The notes: generated from the sequence alone by a model not told the origin. 25,117 bases of DNA from Fusobacteriaceae bacterium (GCA_900764925.1 CAAFPW010000004.1:1-25117); one strand, 5' to 3'; positions 1 through 8,766 are shown, counted from the first letter of the stretch. A program made the numbers and translations.

Positions 1-68
1 TAAGATTCGCTATCAGAGAAGGTGGAAGAACAGTAGCTTCAGGAGTAGTTGCTGAAATCATAAAATAA
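1..68 (+). CDS. tuf: Elongation factor Tu, C-terminal end only (partial)
   Basis: The frame starting at base 3 reads RFAIREGGRTVASGVV and ends with a TAA stop at 66-68. This is the almost invariant C-terminus of domain 3 of EF-Tu, the GTPase that brings aminoacyl-tRNA to the ribosome. Only about 21 residues are inside the window; the rest lies upstream. A rho-independent terminator follows about 30 bases later, so tuf closes its transcription unit. Confidence 0.93.
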   Translation, partial: RFAIREGGRTVASGVVAEIIK

Positions 69-96
69 TAAATTACCTGAATAGGGTATTTTGAAG

Positions 97-127
97 GGGG
101 AGCAGATACCTGCTCTCCTTTTTTTAT
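97..127 (+). terminator. Rho-independent terminator of tuf
   Basis: A nine-pair stem (GGGGAGCAG pairing with CTGCTCTCC, one G-U) closes a four-base ATAC loop and is followed directly by a run of seven or more T. It lies between the tuf stop and the ribosome binding site of the next gene. Confidence 0.9.
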
Positions 128-139
128 CAAGGAGAGAAA

Positions 140-733
140 ATGGAGTTTTTAATAAGATTTTTTGATGAAGTTTCTTTAATGGGAATTTTTATCTCTTTTG
201 CAGCTTTTTTTCTTGGAATTAAGTTTCCTGATTGGGATTTTAAAATGAAATTAAAGCATAGAAGTATATTGACTCATACTCCTTTAATTCTTTTAATCTT
301 CATAAGAGTGTATGAACAGGATAAAAATGATAACTTTAGATACTTTTTAATTGGATTTTCTTTAGCTTTAGCACTTCATTTTATTTTTGACCTCTATCCA
401 AAAGGATGGGGAGGAGGAGCCTTAATAAAAATTCCATTCTTAAATATAAGTTGTAATTCAAAAATAAGTAAAATGATTCTCCTTTTTTCAATAGTAATAA
501 GTATCCTAATAGCTATATGTTATACAGAGAGTGTAATAGAATTTTATTATTTAGGTATACTAGGAATAATAACTATTTTAAAGGATACAGCTAAGGAGGA
601 AAAACTTTTTAGACCATTGGTATCATTTATAATTTTTGGAGTTATAATTGGTTGTATGAGATATAGAGAGTTATATTTGTTATTAAAAGATGGAAGTAGT
701 TATATTGTAGATAAAATATCTATGTTTTTTTGA
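140..733 (+). CDS. Predicted membrane-bound metal-dependent hydrolase-like protein (YdjM/DUF457 type)
   Basis: A 197-residue, strongly hydrophobic protein with about four to five predicted membrane segments. Near the N-terminus it has PDWD (D31, D33), HRSILTH (H40, H46), and further on H80 and D84 in HFIFDLYP. This pattern of His and Asp at membrane borders is typical of the YdjM/DUF457 family, called membrane-bound metal-dependent hydrolases by motif. No substrate is established, and I do not infer one. AAGGAG at 129-134 supports the ATG at 140. The gene stands alone between the tuf terminator and the transketolase promoter. The family call rests only on the motif pattern. Confidence 0.72.
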   Translation: MEFLIRFFDEVSLMGIFISFAAFFLGIKFPDWDFKMKLKHRSILTHTPLILLIFIRVYEQDKNDNFRYFLIGFSLALALHFIFDLYPKGWGGGALIKIPFLNISCNSKISKMILLFSIVISILIAICYTESVIEFYYLGILGIITILKDTAKEEKLFRPLVSFIIFGVIIGCMRYRELYLLLKDGSSYIVDKISMFF

Positions 734-751
734 GTAAAATCATAGCTTTTC

Positions 752-781
752 TTGACAATAGTAGAGGGAAAATAATATAAT
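752..781 (+). promoter_or_regulatory. Consensus sigma70 promoter for the transketolase genes
   Basis: A perfect -35 TTGACA (752-757) and a perfect -10 TATAAT (776-781) are separated by 18 bases. Transcription would start near 788, giving a leader of about 35 bases before the ATG at 824. This is the best-matching promoter in the window and fits a highly expressed central carbon operon. Confidence 0.88.
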
Positions 782-823
782 TTAAAGAGAGTATAAAAAA
801 TTGAAAGGAGAAATAAAAAACAG

Positions 824-1645
824 ATGAGAGATATTAAAAATCTAGAATCAACAGCAACAAACATAAGAAAATCTATTGTAACAATGATTTGTGAAGCTAA
901 ATCAGGACATCCAGGAGGATCTTTATCAGCGACTGATATTTTAACAGCTCTATATTTTGCTGAAATGAACATAGATCCAGCTAATCCTAAAATGGAAAAT
1001 AGAGATAGATTTGTTCTTTCTAAAGGACATGCAGCTCCTGCTTTATATGCTACTTTAGCTGAAAGAGGATACTTTGACAAAGAGGGGCTAAAAACTCTTA
1101 GACAATATGGATCAATATTCCAAGGACATCCTGATATGAAAAAAGTTCCAGGAGTAGAAATCTCAACTGGATCATTAGGACAAGGATTATCTGTTGCCAA
1201 TGGAATGGCTTTAAATGCTAAGATATCTGGACTTTCATATAGAACATACATCATCTTAGGAGATGGAGAATTACAAGAAGGGCAAGTTTGGGAAGCTGCT
1301 ATGACTGCTGCTCACTATAAACTTGATAATGTATGTGCTTTCTTAGACTTTAACAACCTTCAAATAGATGGAAACGTAGATAAAGTTATGGGAATTGAAC
1401 CAGTAGATGCTAAATGGGAAGCATTTGGTTGGAATGTAATAAAGATAGATGGACACAACATGGAAGAGATTCTAAAAGCTTTAGATGAGGCTAAAACAGT
1501 AAAAGGAAAACCAACTATTATCATTGCTAAAACAGTAAAAGGAAAAGGAGTATCATTTATGGAAAATGTATGTGGATTCCATGGAGTAGCTCCAACAAAA
1601 GAGGAAACTGAAAAAGCATTAGCTGAATTAGGAGGGAATAATTAA
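824..1645 (+). CDS. Transketolase, N-terminal (thiamine diphosphate-binding) subunit
   Basis: A 273-residue protein matching the N-terminal third to half of transketolase. Transketolase moves two-carbon ketol units in the non-oxidative pentose phosphate pathway. Visible motifs are SGHPGGSLSATDIL near the start, SKGHAAPALYA, the QGHPD segment, STGSLGQGLSVANGMA, and the thiamine diphosphate motif beginning GDGELQEGQVWEAA and ending in NNLQIDG. At 273 residues it is a half enzyme and must pair with the product of the next gene, a split form common in Fusobacteria, Firmicutes and archaea. The AAAGGAG at 804-810 is about 13 bases from the ATG, rather far, but no better start is visible. Its stop overlaps the next start by one base. 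Confidence 0.96.
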   Translation: MRDIKNLESTATNIRKSIVTMICEAKSGHPGGSLSATDILTALYFAEMNIDPANPKMENRDRFVLSKGHAAPALYATLAERGYFDKEGLKTLRQYGSIFQGHPDMKKVPGVEISTGSLGQGLSVANGMALNAKISGLSYRTYIILGDGELQEGQVWEAAMTAAHYKLDNVCAFLDFNNLQIDGNVDKVMGIEPVDAKWEAFGWNVIKIDGHNMEEILKALDEAKTVKGKPTIIIAKTVKGKGVSFMENVCGFHGVAPTKEETEKALAELGGNN

Positions 1646-2574
1646 TGAGTAAAAAATCTACAAGACAAGCTTATGGAGAGGCTTTAGTAGAGCTAGGGCA
1701 AATAAATAAAAATGTGGTAGTATTAGATGCTGACCTTACAAAATCAACAAAAACAAATCTATTCCAAGAAAAATTCCCAGAGAGACACTTTAATGTGGGA
1801 ATAGCAGAAGCTGACTTAATAGGAACAGCAGCAGGACTAGCTACTTGTGGAAAAGTAGCATTCGCTTCTACATTTGCAATGTTTGCAGCAGGAAGAGGAT
1901 TCGAGCAAATTAGAAACACTGTGGCATACCCAAAATTAAATGTAAAAATTGCTCCAACTCATGCAGGAATCTCAGTAGGAGAAGATGGAGGATCTCACCA
2001 ATCAGTAGAGGATATAGCACTTATGAGAGCTATACCAGGAATGGTAGTATTATCACCAGCAGATGCAGTAGAAACTAAAAAGATGGTATTTGCAGCAGCT
2101 GAATACAATGGACCAGTATATATCAGAATGGGAAGATTAGATGTAGAAACAATATTTGATGAAGCTACATATGATTTCCAAATAGGAATAGCTAATACTG
2201 TAAGAGATGGAAAAGATGTTACAATAGCAGCTACTGGACTAATGACAGCAGAAGCTTTAAAAGCAGCAGATATATTAGCTCAAGAGGGAATCTCTGTAAG
2301 AGTAATCAATGTGGGAACTATTAAACCACTTGATGGAGAAACAATCCTAAAAGCAGCTCAAGAGACTAAATTTATAATTACAGCTGAGGAGCACTCTGTA
2401 ATAGGAGGATTAGGATCAGCAGTATCTGAATTCTTATCGGAAGTACACCCTACTAAAGTTAAAAAATTAGGACTTTATGATAAATTTGGACAAAGTGGAA
2501 AGGCTAATGAGCTTTTAGAGAAATATGAATTAACAGCAGCTAAATTAGTAGCTATGGTTAAAGAAAATATGTAA
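1645..2574 (+). CDS. Transketolase, C-terminal subunit (pyrimidine-binding and C-terminal domains)
   Basis: A 309-residue partner half of the split transketolase. It opens with the pyrimidine-binding domain (TRQAYGEALVELG, then FNVGIAEADLIGTAAGLA, whose Glu activates the cofactor). It then has HAGISVGEDGGSHQSVEDIA and closes with the transketolase C-terminal domain (GTIKPLD, then EEHSVIGGLGSAV). The ATG overlaps the upstream stop as TAATG, and a GGAGGG sequence just upstream inside the previous gene acts as ribosome binding site, so the halves are translationally coupled. Both subunits together form the active site at their interface. A strong terminator follows. Confidence 0.96.
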   Translation: MSKKSTRQAYGEALVELGQINKNVVVLDADLTKSTKTNLFQEKFPERHFNVGIAEADLIGTAAGLATCGKVAFASTFAMFAAGRGFEQIRNTVAYPKLNVKIAPTHAGISVGEDGGSHQSVEDIALMRAIPGMVVLSPADAVETKKMVFAAAEYNGPVYIRMGRLDVETIFDEATYDFQIGIANTVRDGKDVTIAATGLMTAEALKAADILAQEGISVRVINVGTIKPLDGETILKAAQETKFIITAEEHSVIGGLGSAVSEFLSEVHPTKVKKLGLYDKFGQSGKANELLEKYELTAAKLVAMVKENM

Positions 2575-2582
2575 TAATTTTA

Positions 2583-2629
2583 GGGGGGCTGGCACTAAAA
2601 CTCCTTTAGGTCAGCCCTCATATTTTTTA
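2583..2629 (+). terminator. Terminator after the transketolase operon
   Basis: A long hairpin in which GGGGGCTG pairs with the CAGCCCTC side, extended by an inner CTAAA/TTTAG helix around an ACTCC loop. It is followed by TATTTTTT. The unusual length makes it very stable. It ends less than 30 bases before ftsX, leaving almost no room for a separate ftsX promoter. Confidence 0.87.
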
Positions 2630-2657
2630 AGTTGAAAAATTTTAAGATGAGGTGACT

Positions 2658-3521
2658 ATGAACAACTTTAATTTGATAAAATCAGACAAAAAAATAGTGA
2701 AAAGTAAGATACAAATAAAAAAAGTAACATTTATTTTAAATATATTATCCTTTATCATCTTAAACTTTTTCTTAGCTTTCTTTATAAATACTCAAGCAGT
2801 AAATAAAAAAGTGGAAATGGGTTATTTTTTTACAGCAGATTTTCAAAATGGAATCTCTGATAGTGAAAAAGAGAAGACAGAGATCGAGATATTGAAATTG
2901 GATGGAGTTAGACAGGTAAGATATATATCTAAGGAAGAGGCATTTCAAAAATTACAATATCAGTTAGATGTAGCTATTCCAAGGGGAGAAAATCCTCTTT
3001 TAGATAGTATGATTATATACTTTAATAAGCCTTCAGATCTTGAGAAGATACAAGTAAATTTAGAAAATAATCAGAATATTAAGGAAATTTTTATAGATGG
3101 GGAGTATATCAACTATAAGGAGAGACAATTAAAATTTTATAAGACAGTCTCAGTTGGGATATTTGTAGGATGTATTTTACCTATTTTAGCATTGATCTAT
3201 TATGTATTTTATAGTGCTGTTTCAATAGATTATATGAATAATATAGGAATAGCAAAAGATGATAAGAGTAATAGATCAAGGGCAAGAAAAGTAAACTTGC
3301 TTCCATTTACAGCTAGTTCAATAATAGGAACTTTAATATTCTTTAATATATACAATTATTTTAGAAATCACCTTCTTTTAATTAGTAATAAATATCTATT
3401 GCTAGGAATAAAAGAGATTATTTTTATACAGTTTGGTATAATATTTTTAATAAATCTTTTAATCTGGTTAAAACCTATAAAAATAGGGGTGTTAAAGTGG
3501 ATAGAAGATGGCAAAGAGTAA
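2658..3521 (+). CDS. ftsX: Cell division protein FtsX
   Basis: A 287-residue inner-membrane protein with FtsX topology: a cytoplasmic N-terminus, a first membrane segment near residues 25-45, an extracytoplasmic domain of about 110 residues, and three more membrane segments in the C-terminal half. The segment GVRQVRYISKEEAF is the typical FtsX extracytoplasmic sequence. FtsX, with the ATPase FtsE, transmits division signals through the membrane to activate peptidoglycan hydrolysis. The next gene, an EnvC-like protein, overlaps it by 25 bases, which matches the known FtsEX-EnvC partnership. I chose ATG 2658 because GAGGTGA at 2649-2655 is an excellent Shine-Dalgarno site for it; a GTG at 2652 lies inside that site. 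No ftsE is adjacent: the gene upstream is transketolase. Confidence 0.88.
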   Translation: MNNFNLIKSDKKIVKSKIQIKKVTFILNILSFIILNFFLAFFINTQAVNKKVEMGYFFTADFQNGISDSEKEKTEIEILKLDGVRQVRYISKEEAFQKLQYQLDVAIPRGENPLLDSMIIYFNKPSDLEKIQVNLENNQNIKEIFIDGEYINYKERQLKFYKTVSVGIFVGCILPILALIYYVFYSAVSIDYMNNIGIAKDDKSNRSRARKVNLLPFTASSIIGTLIFFNIYNYFRNHLLLISNKYLLLGIKEIIFIQFGIIFLINLLIWLKPIKIGVLKWIEDGKE

Positions 3522-4606
3522 TTTTATTTTTAGTTATAGTAACTTTTTCTTTTTCAGATACTATAACTGATATGGAGAAAAAAATAAAAAATATAGAAAA
3601 AGAGATAGCTCAAAAAAATACTAGAATAAAGAATATAGATGCTCAGACACAGAAACTAGAGAAACAGATTTTGGAAACAGAAAGAGATATGTTAGAGATA
3701 GCTAAGGATAGAGAGAAAATTTTAAATGATATAAAAACTGTTTCAAAAAATATTGATTATGGAAGTCAAAATCTGAATATTACCTCTAGTGAGATGGAGA
3801 GAAAAAAATTGGAGTTCAAAGCTAAAATTATAGCTTGGAATAGATATTCTAAGGAGAGAGAGGAGAGTTTAGTAGAAGATACTCTATTAAAAAAAGACTT
3901 TAAAAAGTTACTCTATGGAGACTTAGAAAAGATGGAACATATCAAAAATGTTCAAAGTGATATAAAGAAAGTAAAGGCAAATATTGAAAATGAAAAAGCT
4001 AAGCTTTCAAATCTTAGAAATAAATTGGCTCTCAATATAAAACAGATGGATAGTAAAAAAGATCAACAAAATAAATTGATAGCTCAATTGAATAGAGAAA
4101 AAAGTGGACATGTAAAAAGTATAAGTAAGCTTCAACAGGAAAAAGAGAGAATTGAAAAAAAGATTAAAGAGATAATCATAGCTAGAACAAAAACAGATAA
4201 AAAGATAGTTAATCAATCTCAAGCTTATTCAAAACTTGGAAAGGTTATTAAACCTGTAGAGGGAAATATAGTTGTAAGATTCAATCAGAAAAAACAACAA
4301 GAGGTAACAAGTAATGGTATAGAGATACAGGCTAAAATGGGAGCTAAGATAAAAGCTTCAGCTAAGGGAAAGGTTATCTATGCTGATGTATTCCAAGGAT
4401 TAGGAAAAGTTGTAATGGTGGATTATGGGTATAATATGATAGGGGTTTATGGAAACCTTATATCTACGAAAGTAAAACTCAACCAACAGATACAACAGGG
4501 AGCAGAGATTGGAATTTTAGGACTATCAGTAGAAGGGAAACCAAATCTTTACTATGAATTGAGATTTAATTTAAAACCTATTGATCCTGTTCCAATGTTC
4601 AAATAG
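3497..4606 (+). CDS. EnvC-like murein hydrolase activator, degenerate M23/LytM domain
   Basis: A 369-residue exported protein. It has a basic and hydrophobic N-terminus that looks like a signal peptide (residues 1-21), a long coiled coil (about 25-230), and a C-terminal M23 peptidase (LytM) fold (about 245-369). The fold is clear from GNIVVRF, GAKIKASAKGKVIYAD, and NLYYELRF. The zinc ligands are missing: the HxxxD site reads SNGIEI, the YxHL site reads YGNL, and the HLHFE site reads NLYYE. E. coli EnvC is likewise degenerate and works by activating amidases under FtsEX control, so I infer the same role. It starts with GTG inside the end of ftsX, with an AGGGGTG upstream, implying translational coupling. 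Confidence 0.87.
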   Translation: MDRRWQRVILFLVIVTFSFSDTITDMEKKIKNIEKEIAQKNTRIKNIDAQTQKLEKQILETERDMLEIAKDREKILNDIKTVSKNIDYGSQNLNITSSEMERKKLEFKAKIIAWNRYSKEREESLVEDTLLKKDFKKLLYGDLEKMEHIKNVQSDIKKVKANIENEKAKLSNLRNKLALNIKQMDSKKDQQNKLIAQLNREKSGHVKSISKLQQEKERIEKKIKEIIIARTKTDKKIVNQSQAYSKLGKVIKPVEGNIVVRFNQKKQQEVTSNGIEIQAKMGAKIKASAKGKVIYADVFQGLGKVVMVDYGYNMIGVYGNLISTKVKLNQQIQQGAEIGILGLSVEGKPNLYYELRFNLKPIDPVPMFK

Positions 4607-4620
4607 CTTGGGAGGAAGAG

Positions 4621-5418
4621 ATGAAAAAAGTTTTTATAATATATAATAAAGATAAGATATTAGCCCAAGAACTATATAAAATTAGTTTGGAATATTTTCA
4701 ACAGAAAAAAATAGAGATAGTTGATAAACCTAATAAAGCTGATTTTGGTGTAGTAATAGGTGGAGATGGAACTCTACTTAGAGCATTTAGAAGTTTTATC
4801 TTTAAGAAAAATCTCTATGTTATAGCTATCAATGCAGGAAGTTTAGGATTTCTTACTGAGATAAAAAAAGAGAATATGTTAGAGGAGTATGATAACTTTT
4901 TAGCTGGAAATTTTAAATATGAAAAAAGACATATTCTAGAGGTAGAACTTGATGGACAAATTTATTATGCCCTCAATGAAGTGGTACTGTCTAAAGCAGG
5001 GATTACTTCAAGAGTACTCAGAGTGAATTTTAAAACCAATGGTGAGTATATGAGTACATATAAAGGTGATGGAGTAATAGTGGCAACTCCTACTGGATCC
5101 ACAGCATACTCAATGTCAGCAGGGGGACCTATTCTAAAACCAGATATGAAAGCTATGATAATAACTCCTATAGCTCCACATAATCTCAATACTAGACCCA
5201 TAGTAATAGGTGGAGATGAGAGTATTGAGATGAAGATTGAAGATGAGAAAAGAATGGGTCAAGTCATAATAGATGGACAAACAAATAAGAGAATTAGTAG
5301 TTTAGATACTGTAAGAATGGAATACTCAAGATATAGTTTAAATCTTGTGATTCCTAAAGATAGAAATTATTATAGTGTACTTAGAGAAAAATTGAAATGG
5401 GGAGATAATCTGTGTTAA
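4621..5418 (+). CDS. nadK: NAD kinase
   Basis: A 265-residue ATP-NAD kinase, which phosphorylates NAD to NADP in the cytoplasm. The signature GGDGT is at residues 47-51, followed by INAGSLGFLTE and later TPTGSTAYSMSAGGPI, the NAD-binding conserved regions of the family. The length is normal. GGAGG at 4611-4615 precedes the ATG. The end overlaps the GTG start of recN by seven bases, so it belongs to the ftsX-era transcription unit. NadK next to recN is a common arrangement in bacteria. Confidence 0.96.
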   Translation: MKKVFIIYNKDKILAQELYKISLEYFQQKKIEIVDKPNKADFGVVIGGDGTLLRAFRSFIFKKNLYVIAINAGSLGFLTEIKKENMLEEYDNFLAGNFKYEKRHILEVELDGQIYYALNEVVLSKAGITSRVLRVNFKTNGEYMSTYKGDGVIVATPTGSTAYSMSAGGPILKPDMKAMIITPIAPHNLNTRPIVIGGDESIEMKIEDEKRMGQVIIDGQTNKRISSLDTVRMEYSRYSLNLVIPKDRNYYSVLREKLKWGDNLC

Positions 5419-7079
5419 GAGAACTTAAAATAGAAAATCTAGCTATAATAGATGAACTTGATTTGGAATTTGAAGATGGATTTATTGTGCTCACTGGAGA
5501 AACAGGAGCGGGTAAATCAATAATATTGAGTGGGATAAACCTTCTCATTGGAGAAAAAGCTACTACAGATATGATAAGAACTGGAGAGAAATCTCTATCT
5601 GCTCAAGGAGTTTTTGAAATCAATGAAGAGCAAAGAGAGGAACTTTTAAGTAGATTTGATATTGAAGTTGAAGATAATGAAGTAATAGTTAGAAGAACTT
5701 TGGATACAAATGGAAAAGGAAAAGTATTTGTAAATGGAGTGAGAGTATCTCTTTCAACACTTAAGGAGATAATGGGTACCCTAGTAGATATTGTAGGACA
5801 GCACTCCCATCAGATGTTACTCAATAAAAATAACCATATAAAACTTTTAGATAAATTTTTAGGAGAAGAGGGAAAAGAGCTCTTAAAAAATAGTAATAGA
5901 TTATATAGTAGATATAGAGAGATTGATAGTAAAATTGAAAGTATTGAAAAGAATAGAAAAGAAGCCATAGAAAAAAGAGAGTTTTATGAGTTTCAACTTG
6001 CTGAGATAGAGAAGATCAATCCTAAAAAGAATGAAGATACTATTTTAGAAGATGAGTACAAGAAACTTTTTAATGCTGGAAAAATTAAAGAAAAAATAGA
6101 AAATTCAACTCTTTATTTGAGAGATGGAGAGATAAATGCTTTACATTTTATCTATAACTCTAAAAAAAATATTGAAAGTCTCTGTAAATATGGAGATGAA
6201 TTTAATGATCTTTTGGATAAGCTTGAAAAAGTATATTATGAGCTGGAAGATTGTGTAGATATAATGGATACCCTCAATGACGATATTGATATAGATGATA
6301 GAAGATTACAAGAGGTAGTAGAGAGACTTGATGTAATCAATAAGATGAAGATAAAGTATGGGGCTACTATTGAGGAGATTTTAGAATTTAAAGATAGCAT
6401 TGCTCAAAAGATAAATCTTTTAGAAGAGAACAGTTTTGAAGTACAAAAACTTCAAAAAGAGAGAGTTGAAGTAGAGAGTGAGTATTGGAAAAACGCTCAT
6501 CAACTTAGAAGACTTAGAAAAGAAAAGGCAATCCATATAGAGAGAAACTTAAAAGAGGAATTGAAGTTTTTAAAGATGGGAGATGCCAAGATTCATGTAG
6601 TATTAGATGAGAGTAAAAATATGGGAGTAAATGGTGCTGATAATGTTGAGATTTTTATCTCTACAAATATTGGTCAAGATATGAAACCACTTTGGAAAAT
6701 AGCCTCTGGAGGAGAGGTCAGTAGAATAATGTTAGCTCTAAAAGTAATATTTTCTCGTGTAGATAATGTGCCAATACTTATCTTTGATGAGATAGATACA
6801 GGGGTTGGAGGAGAGACAGTTAGAAAGATAGCAGATAAACTTCGTGAGATTGGAGAGCATGCTCAAGTGGTATCTATAACACACTCACCAGCTATTGCTG
6901 CTAAAGCTCATCAACAATTCTACATAAAAAAACATACTATTGGGAATAATACCTCTACAACAGTTACTAAATTAGATGAAAGAGGTAGAGTAGAAGAGAT
7001 AGCTAGAATGTTAGCTGGAGAAAATATTAGTGAAGCTGTTTTACAGCATGCTGAAGAGCTTTTGAAAGAGAGTAGGTAG
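5412..7079 (+). CDS. recN: DNA repair protein RecN
   Basis: A 555-residue SMC-like ATPase that acts early at double-strand breaks. Walker A GETGAGKS is at residues 29-36, in a typical RecN N-terminus (LRELKIENLAIIDE). The middle (about 150-390) is coiled coil. The C-terminal head has the signature KIASGGEVSRIMLALK and Walker B ILIFDEIDTGVGGET (D459, E460), then the SITHSPAIAAKA switch region. The length matches the family. It starts with GTG overlapping the nadK stop; GGGGAG about seven bases upstream supports this start. Confidence 0.97.
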   Translation: MLRELKIENLAIIDELDLEFEDGFIVLTGETGAGKSIILSGINLLIGEKATTDMIRTGEKSLSAQGVFEINEEQREELLSRFDIEVEDNEVIVRRTLDTNGKGKVFVNGVRVSLSTLKEIMGTLVDIVGQHSHQMLLNKNNHIKLLDKFLGEEGKELLKNSNRLYSRYREIDSKIESIEKNRKEAIEKREFYEFQLAEIEKINPKKNEDTILEDEYKKLFNAGKIKEKIENSTLYLRDGEINALHFIYNSKKNIESLCKYGDEFNDLLDKLEKVYYELEDCVDIMDTLNDDIDIDDRRLQEVVERLDVINKMKIKYGATIEEILEFKDSIAQKINLLEENSFEVQKLQKERVEVESEYWKNAHQLRRLRKEKAIHIERNLKEELKFLKMGDAKIHVVLDESKNMGVNGADNVEIFISTNIGQDMKPLWKIASGGEVSRIMLALKVIFSRVDNVPILIFDEIDTGVGGETVRKIADKLREIGEHAQVVSITHSPAIAAKAHQQFYIKKHTIGNNTSTTVTKLDERGRVEEIARMLAGENISEAVLQHAEELLKESR

Positions 7080-7080
7080 T

Positions 7081-7872
7081 ATGGACTTTATACATGAATT
7101 TTTAGAGTATTCTAGAGGAATAGGAAAGATTAATAACAAAACCTTAGAACTATATAGAAAAGATATAGAGGATTTTGATGGTTTTATTATTGGTAAAAAT
7201 CTATTGGAGGTAGAGACTCAGGATATAGTTAACTATATTGAAGAACTTAAAAAGAAGTATAGTGATATGTCAATATATAGAAAGATAAGTTCATTGAAGA
7301 GTTTTTACAGATATCTTCTAAAAAGTAAGATAATAGATGAATCTCCTATAAAAAATATAGAGTTACCAAATAGAGTAAAGAAGACAACACAAGCTCTTGA
7401 AAAGTGGGAATTAAAAAGGATACTAGATGTATGTAATGAAACTTACGAGGAGAGAAGGGATTCATTAGTTATTAGATTACTCTATGAAACTGGATTTAAA
7501 ATAGGGGATATTTTAGAGTTGAATAGAGAAGAGTTGGAGAAATATGAGTATAGAATAATCAATGTTCGTTCAGCTTCTAAGATATTCAATGAAAAAATAA
7601 GTGAAGAACTAAGTAGAGATTTGAAAAAGTTTGTAGAAGAATTATTACCAAAAATGTATACGAACAAAAATAAAATCTTTTCTGAACTTACAAGAGAGAG
7701 TTTTCGTGTTAGATTTATTGCTTATGGAAAACGAGCTGAATTGGAGAGGGATATATCTCCAAGTATGATTAAAAAAATTATAGTGGAAGAGAAGACAAAA
7801 GATGAAGAGGGACTCTCTTTTTTAGATAAGATAAGAGAGCAGTATATGAAGATAGGAATAGGAGATGATTAG
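7081..7872 (+). CDS. Tyrosine recombinase-like protein, catalytic residues apparently lost
   Basis: A 263-residue protein with XerC/XerD organisation. It has an N-terminal SAM-like core-binding domain (about 1-95, with KISSLKSFYRYLLKSKII and SPIKNIELP) and a C-terminal catalytic-domain fold. The active site looks eroded. The first catalytic Arg, in TGLR of active enzymes, is K140 (TGFKIGDIL). The PHxxRH box reads PSMIKK, so His becomes S228 and Arg becomes K231. The LGH motif is absent. A Tyr (Y255) remains near the nucleophile position. I infer a DNA-binding protein without recombinase activity, perhaps structural or regulatory. It starts one base after recN and abuts era with no gap, so it is a stable member of the operon and not a mobile integrase. 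Alignment by eye only. Confidence 0.82.
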   Translation: MDFIHEFLEYSRGIGKINNKTLELYRKDIEDFDGFIIGKNLLEVETQDIVNYIEELKKKYSDMSIYRKISSLKSFYRYLLKSKIIDESPIKNIELPNRVKKTTQALEKWELKRILDVCNETYEERRDSLVIRLLYETGFKIGDILELNREELEKYEYRIINVRSASKIFNEKISEELSRDLKKFVEELLPKMYTNKNKIFSELTRESFRVRFIAYGKRAELERDISPSMIKKIIVEEKTKDEEGLSFLDKIREQYMKIGIGDD

Positions 7873-8766
7873 ATGAAAGCTGGATTTATAGCTGTAGTAG
7901 GAAGACCAAATGTTGGAAAATCTACTTTGATAAATAAATTGGTATCAGAAAAAGTTGCAATAGTTTCTGATAAGGCTGGAACAACAAGAGATAATATAAA
8001 GGGAATTTTAAATTTTAATGATAACCAATATATCTTTATTGATACTCCAGGAATACACAAAGCAAAGCATCTACTTGGAGAGTATATGACTAACTCAGCA
8101 ATAAGAGTTTTAAAAGACGTAGATGTAATTCTTTTTGTATTAGATGGATCTCAAGAGATAAGTACAGGGGATCAATTTGTAATGGAAAAGGTAAAAGAGG
8201 CAAAGAGAACTCCAAGAATACTTGTAGTAAATAAGATAGATAAACTAAATGATGAGCAGTTGAAGGCTAAAAGATTAGAGATAGAGGAAAAACTTGGAGA
8301 GTTTGATGGAATAGTTGAAATCTCTGGACAGTATGCCATAGGGTTACCTAAACTTTTAGAGAAAATTGACCCATTCTTAGAAGAGGGAATAAAATATTAT
8401 CCAGATGATATGTATACAGATATATCTGTATATAAGATAATAACTGAGATAGTAAGAGAAAAAATTCTACTTAAAACGAGAGATGAGATACCTCACTCTG
8501 TAGCTATTGAGATACTAAATGTGGAGAGAAGAGAGAAGGGAAAAGATAAGTTTGATATAAATATCTATGTAGAGAGAGATTCTCAAAAGGGTATCATAAT
8601 AGGTAAAGGTGGAAAGATGTTAAAAGAGATAGGAGAAGAGGCTAGACGTGAGATAGAAGAGCTTATAGGAGAGCCTATCTTCTTGACACTTTGGGTTAAG
8701 GTAAAAGATGACTGGAGAAAGAAAAAACCATTTTTAAAAGAGATGGGCTATGTAGAGGAGAAATAA
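7873..8766 (+). CDS. era: GTPase Era
   Basis: A 297-residue ribosome biogenesis GTPase that binds the 3' end of 16S rRNA during 30S maturation. The G1 motif GRPNVGKS is at residues 10-17, then the G2 region AGTTRDNIKG, G3 DTPG, and G4 NKID. The C-terminal KH RNA-binding domain has GIIIGKGGKMLKEIG. The length is normal. The ATG follows the upstream stop directly, with GGAGATG just inside the previous gene as ribosome binding site. It is the last classical housekeeping gene of this operon before a resistance-type gene and an ABC exporter. Confidence 0.98.
   Translation: MKAGFIAVVGRPNVGKSTLINKLVSEKVAIVSDKAGTTRDNIKGILNFNDNQYIFIDTPGIHKAKHLLGEYMTNSAIRVLKDVDVILFVLDGSQEISTGDQFVMEKVKEAKRTPRILVVNKIDKLNDEQLKAKRLEIEEKLGEFDGIVEISGQYAIGLPKLLEKIDPFLEEGIKYYPDDMYTDISVYKIITEIVREKILLKTRDEIPHSVAIEILNVERREKGKDKFDINIYVERDSQKGIIIGKGGKMLKEIGEEARREIEELIGEPIFLTLWVKVKDDWRKKKPFLKEMGYVEEK

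Noticed and set aside
700..1254. 184-residue open frame on the minus strand opposite transketolase
   Set aside because: No ribosome binding site or recognisable family; it mirrors the conserved transketolase frame and would run through its promoter.
2652..2660. GTG at 2652 as the ftsX start
   Set aside because: The GTG is part of the GAGGTGA Shine-Dalgarno sequence that is well placed for the ATG at 2658.
7081..7872. Integrase of a mobile element
   Set aside because: Catalytic residues appear lost, no attachment repeats or other mobile genes are visible, and it is tightly packed between recN and era.
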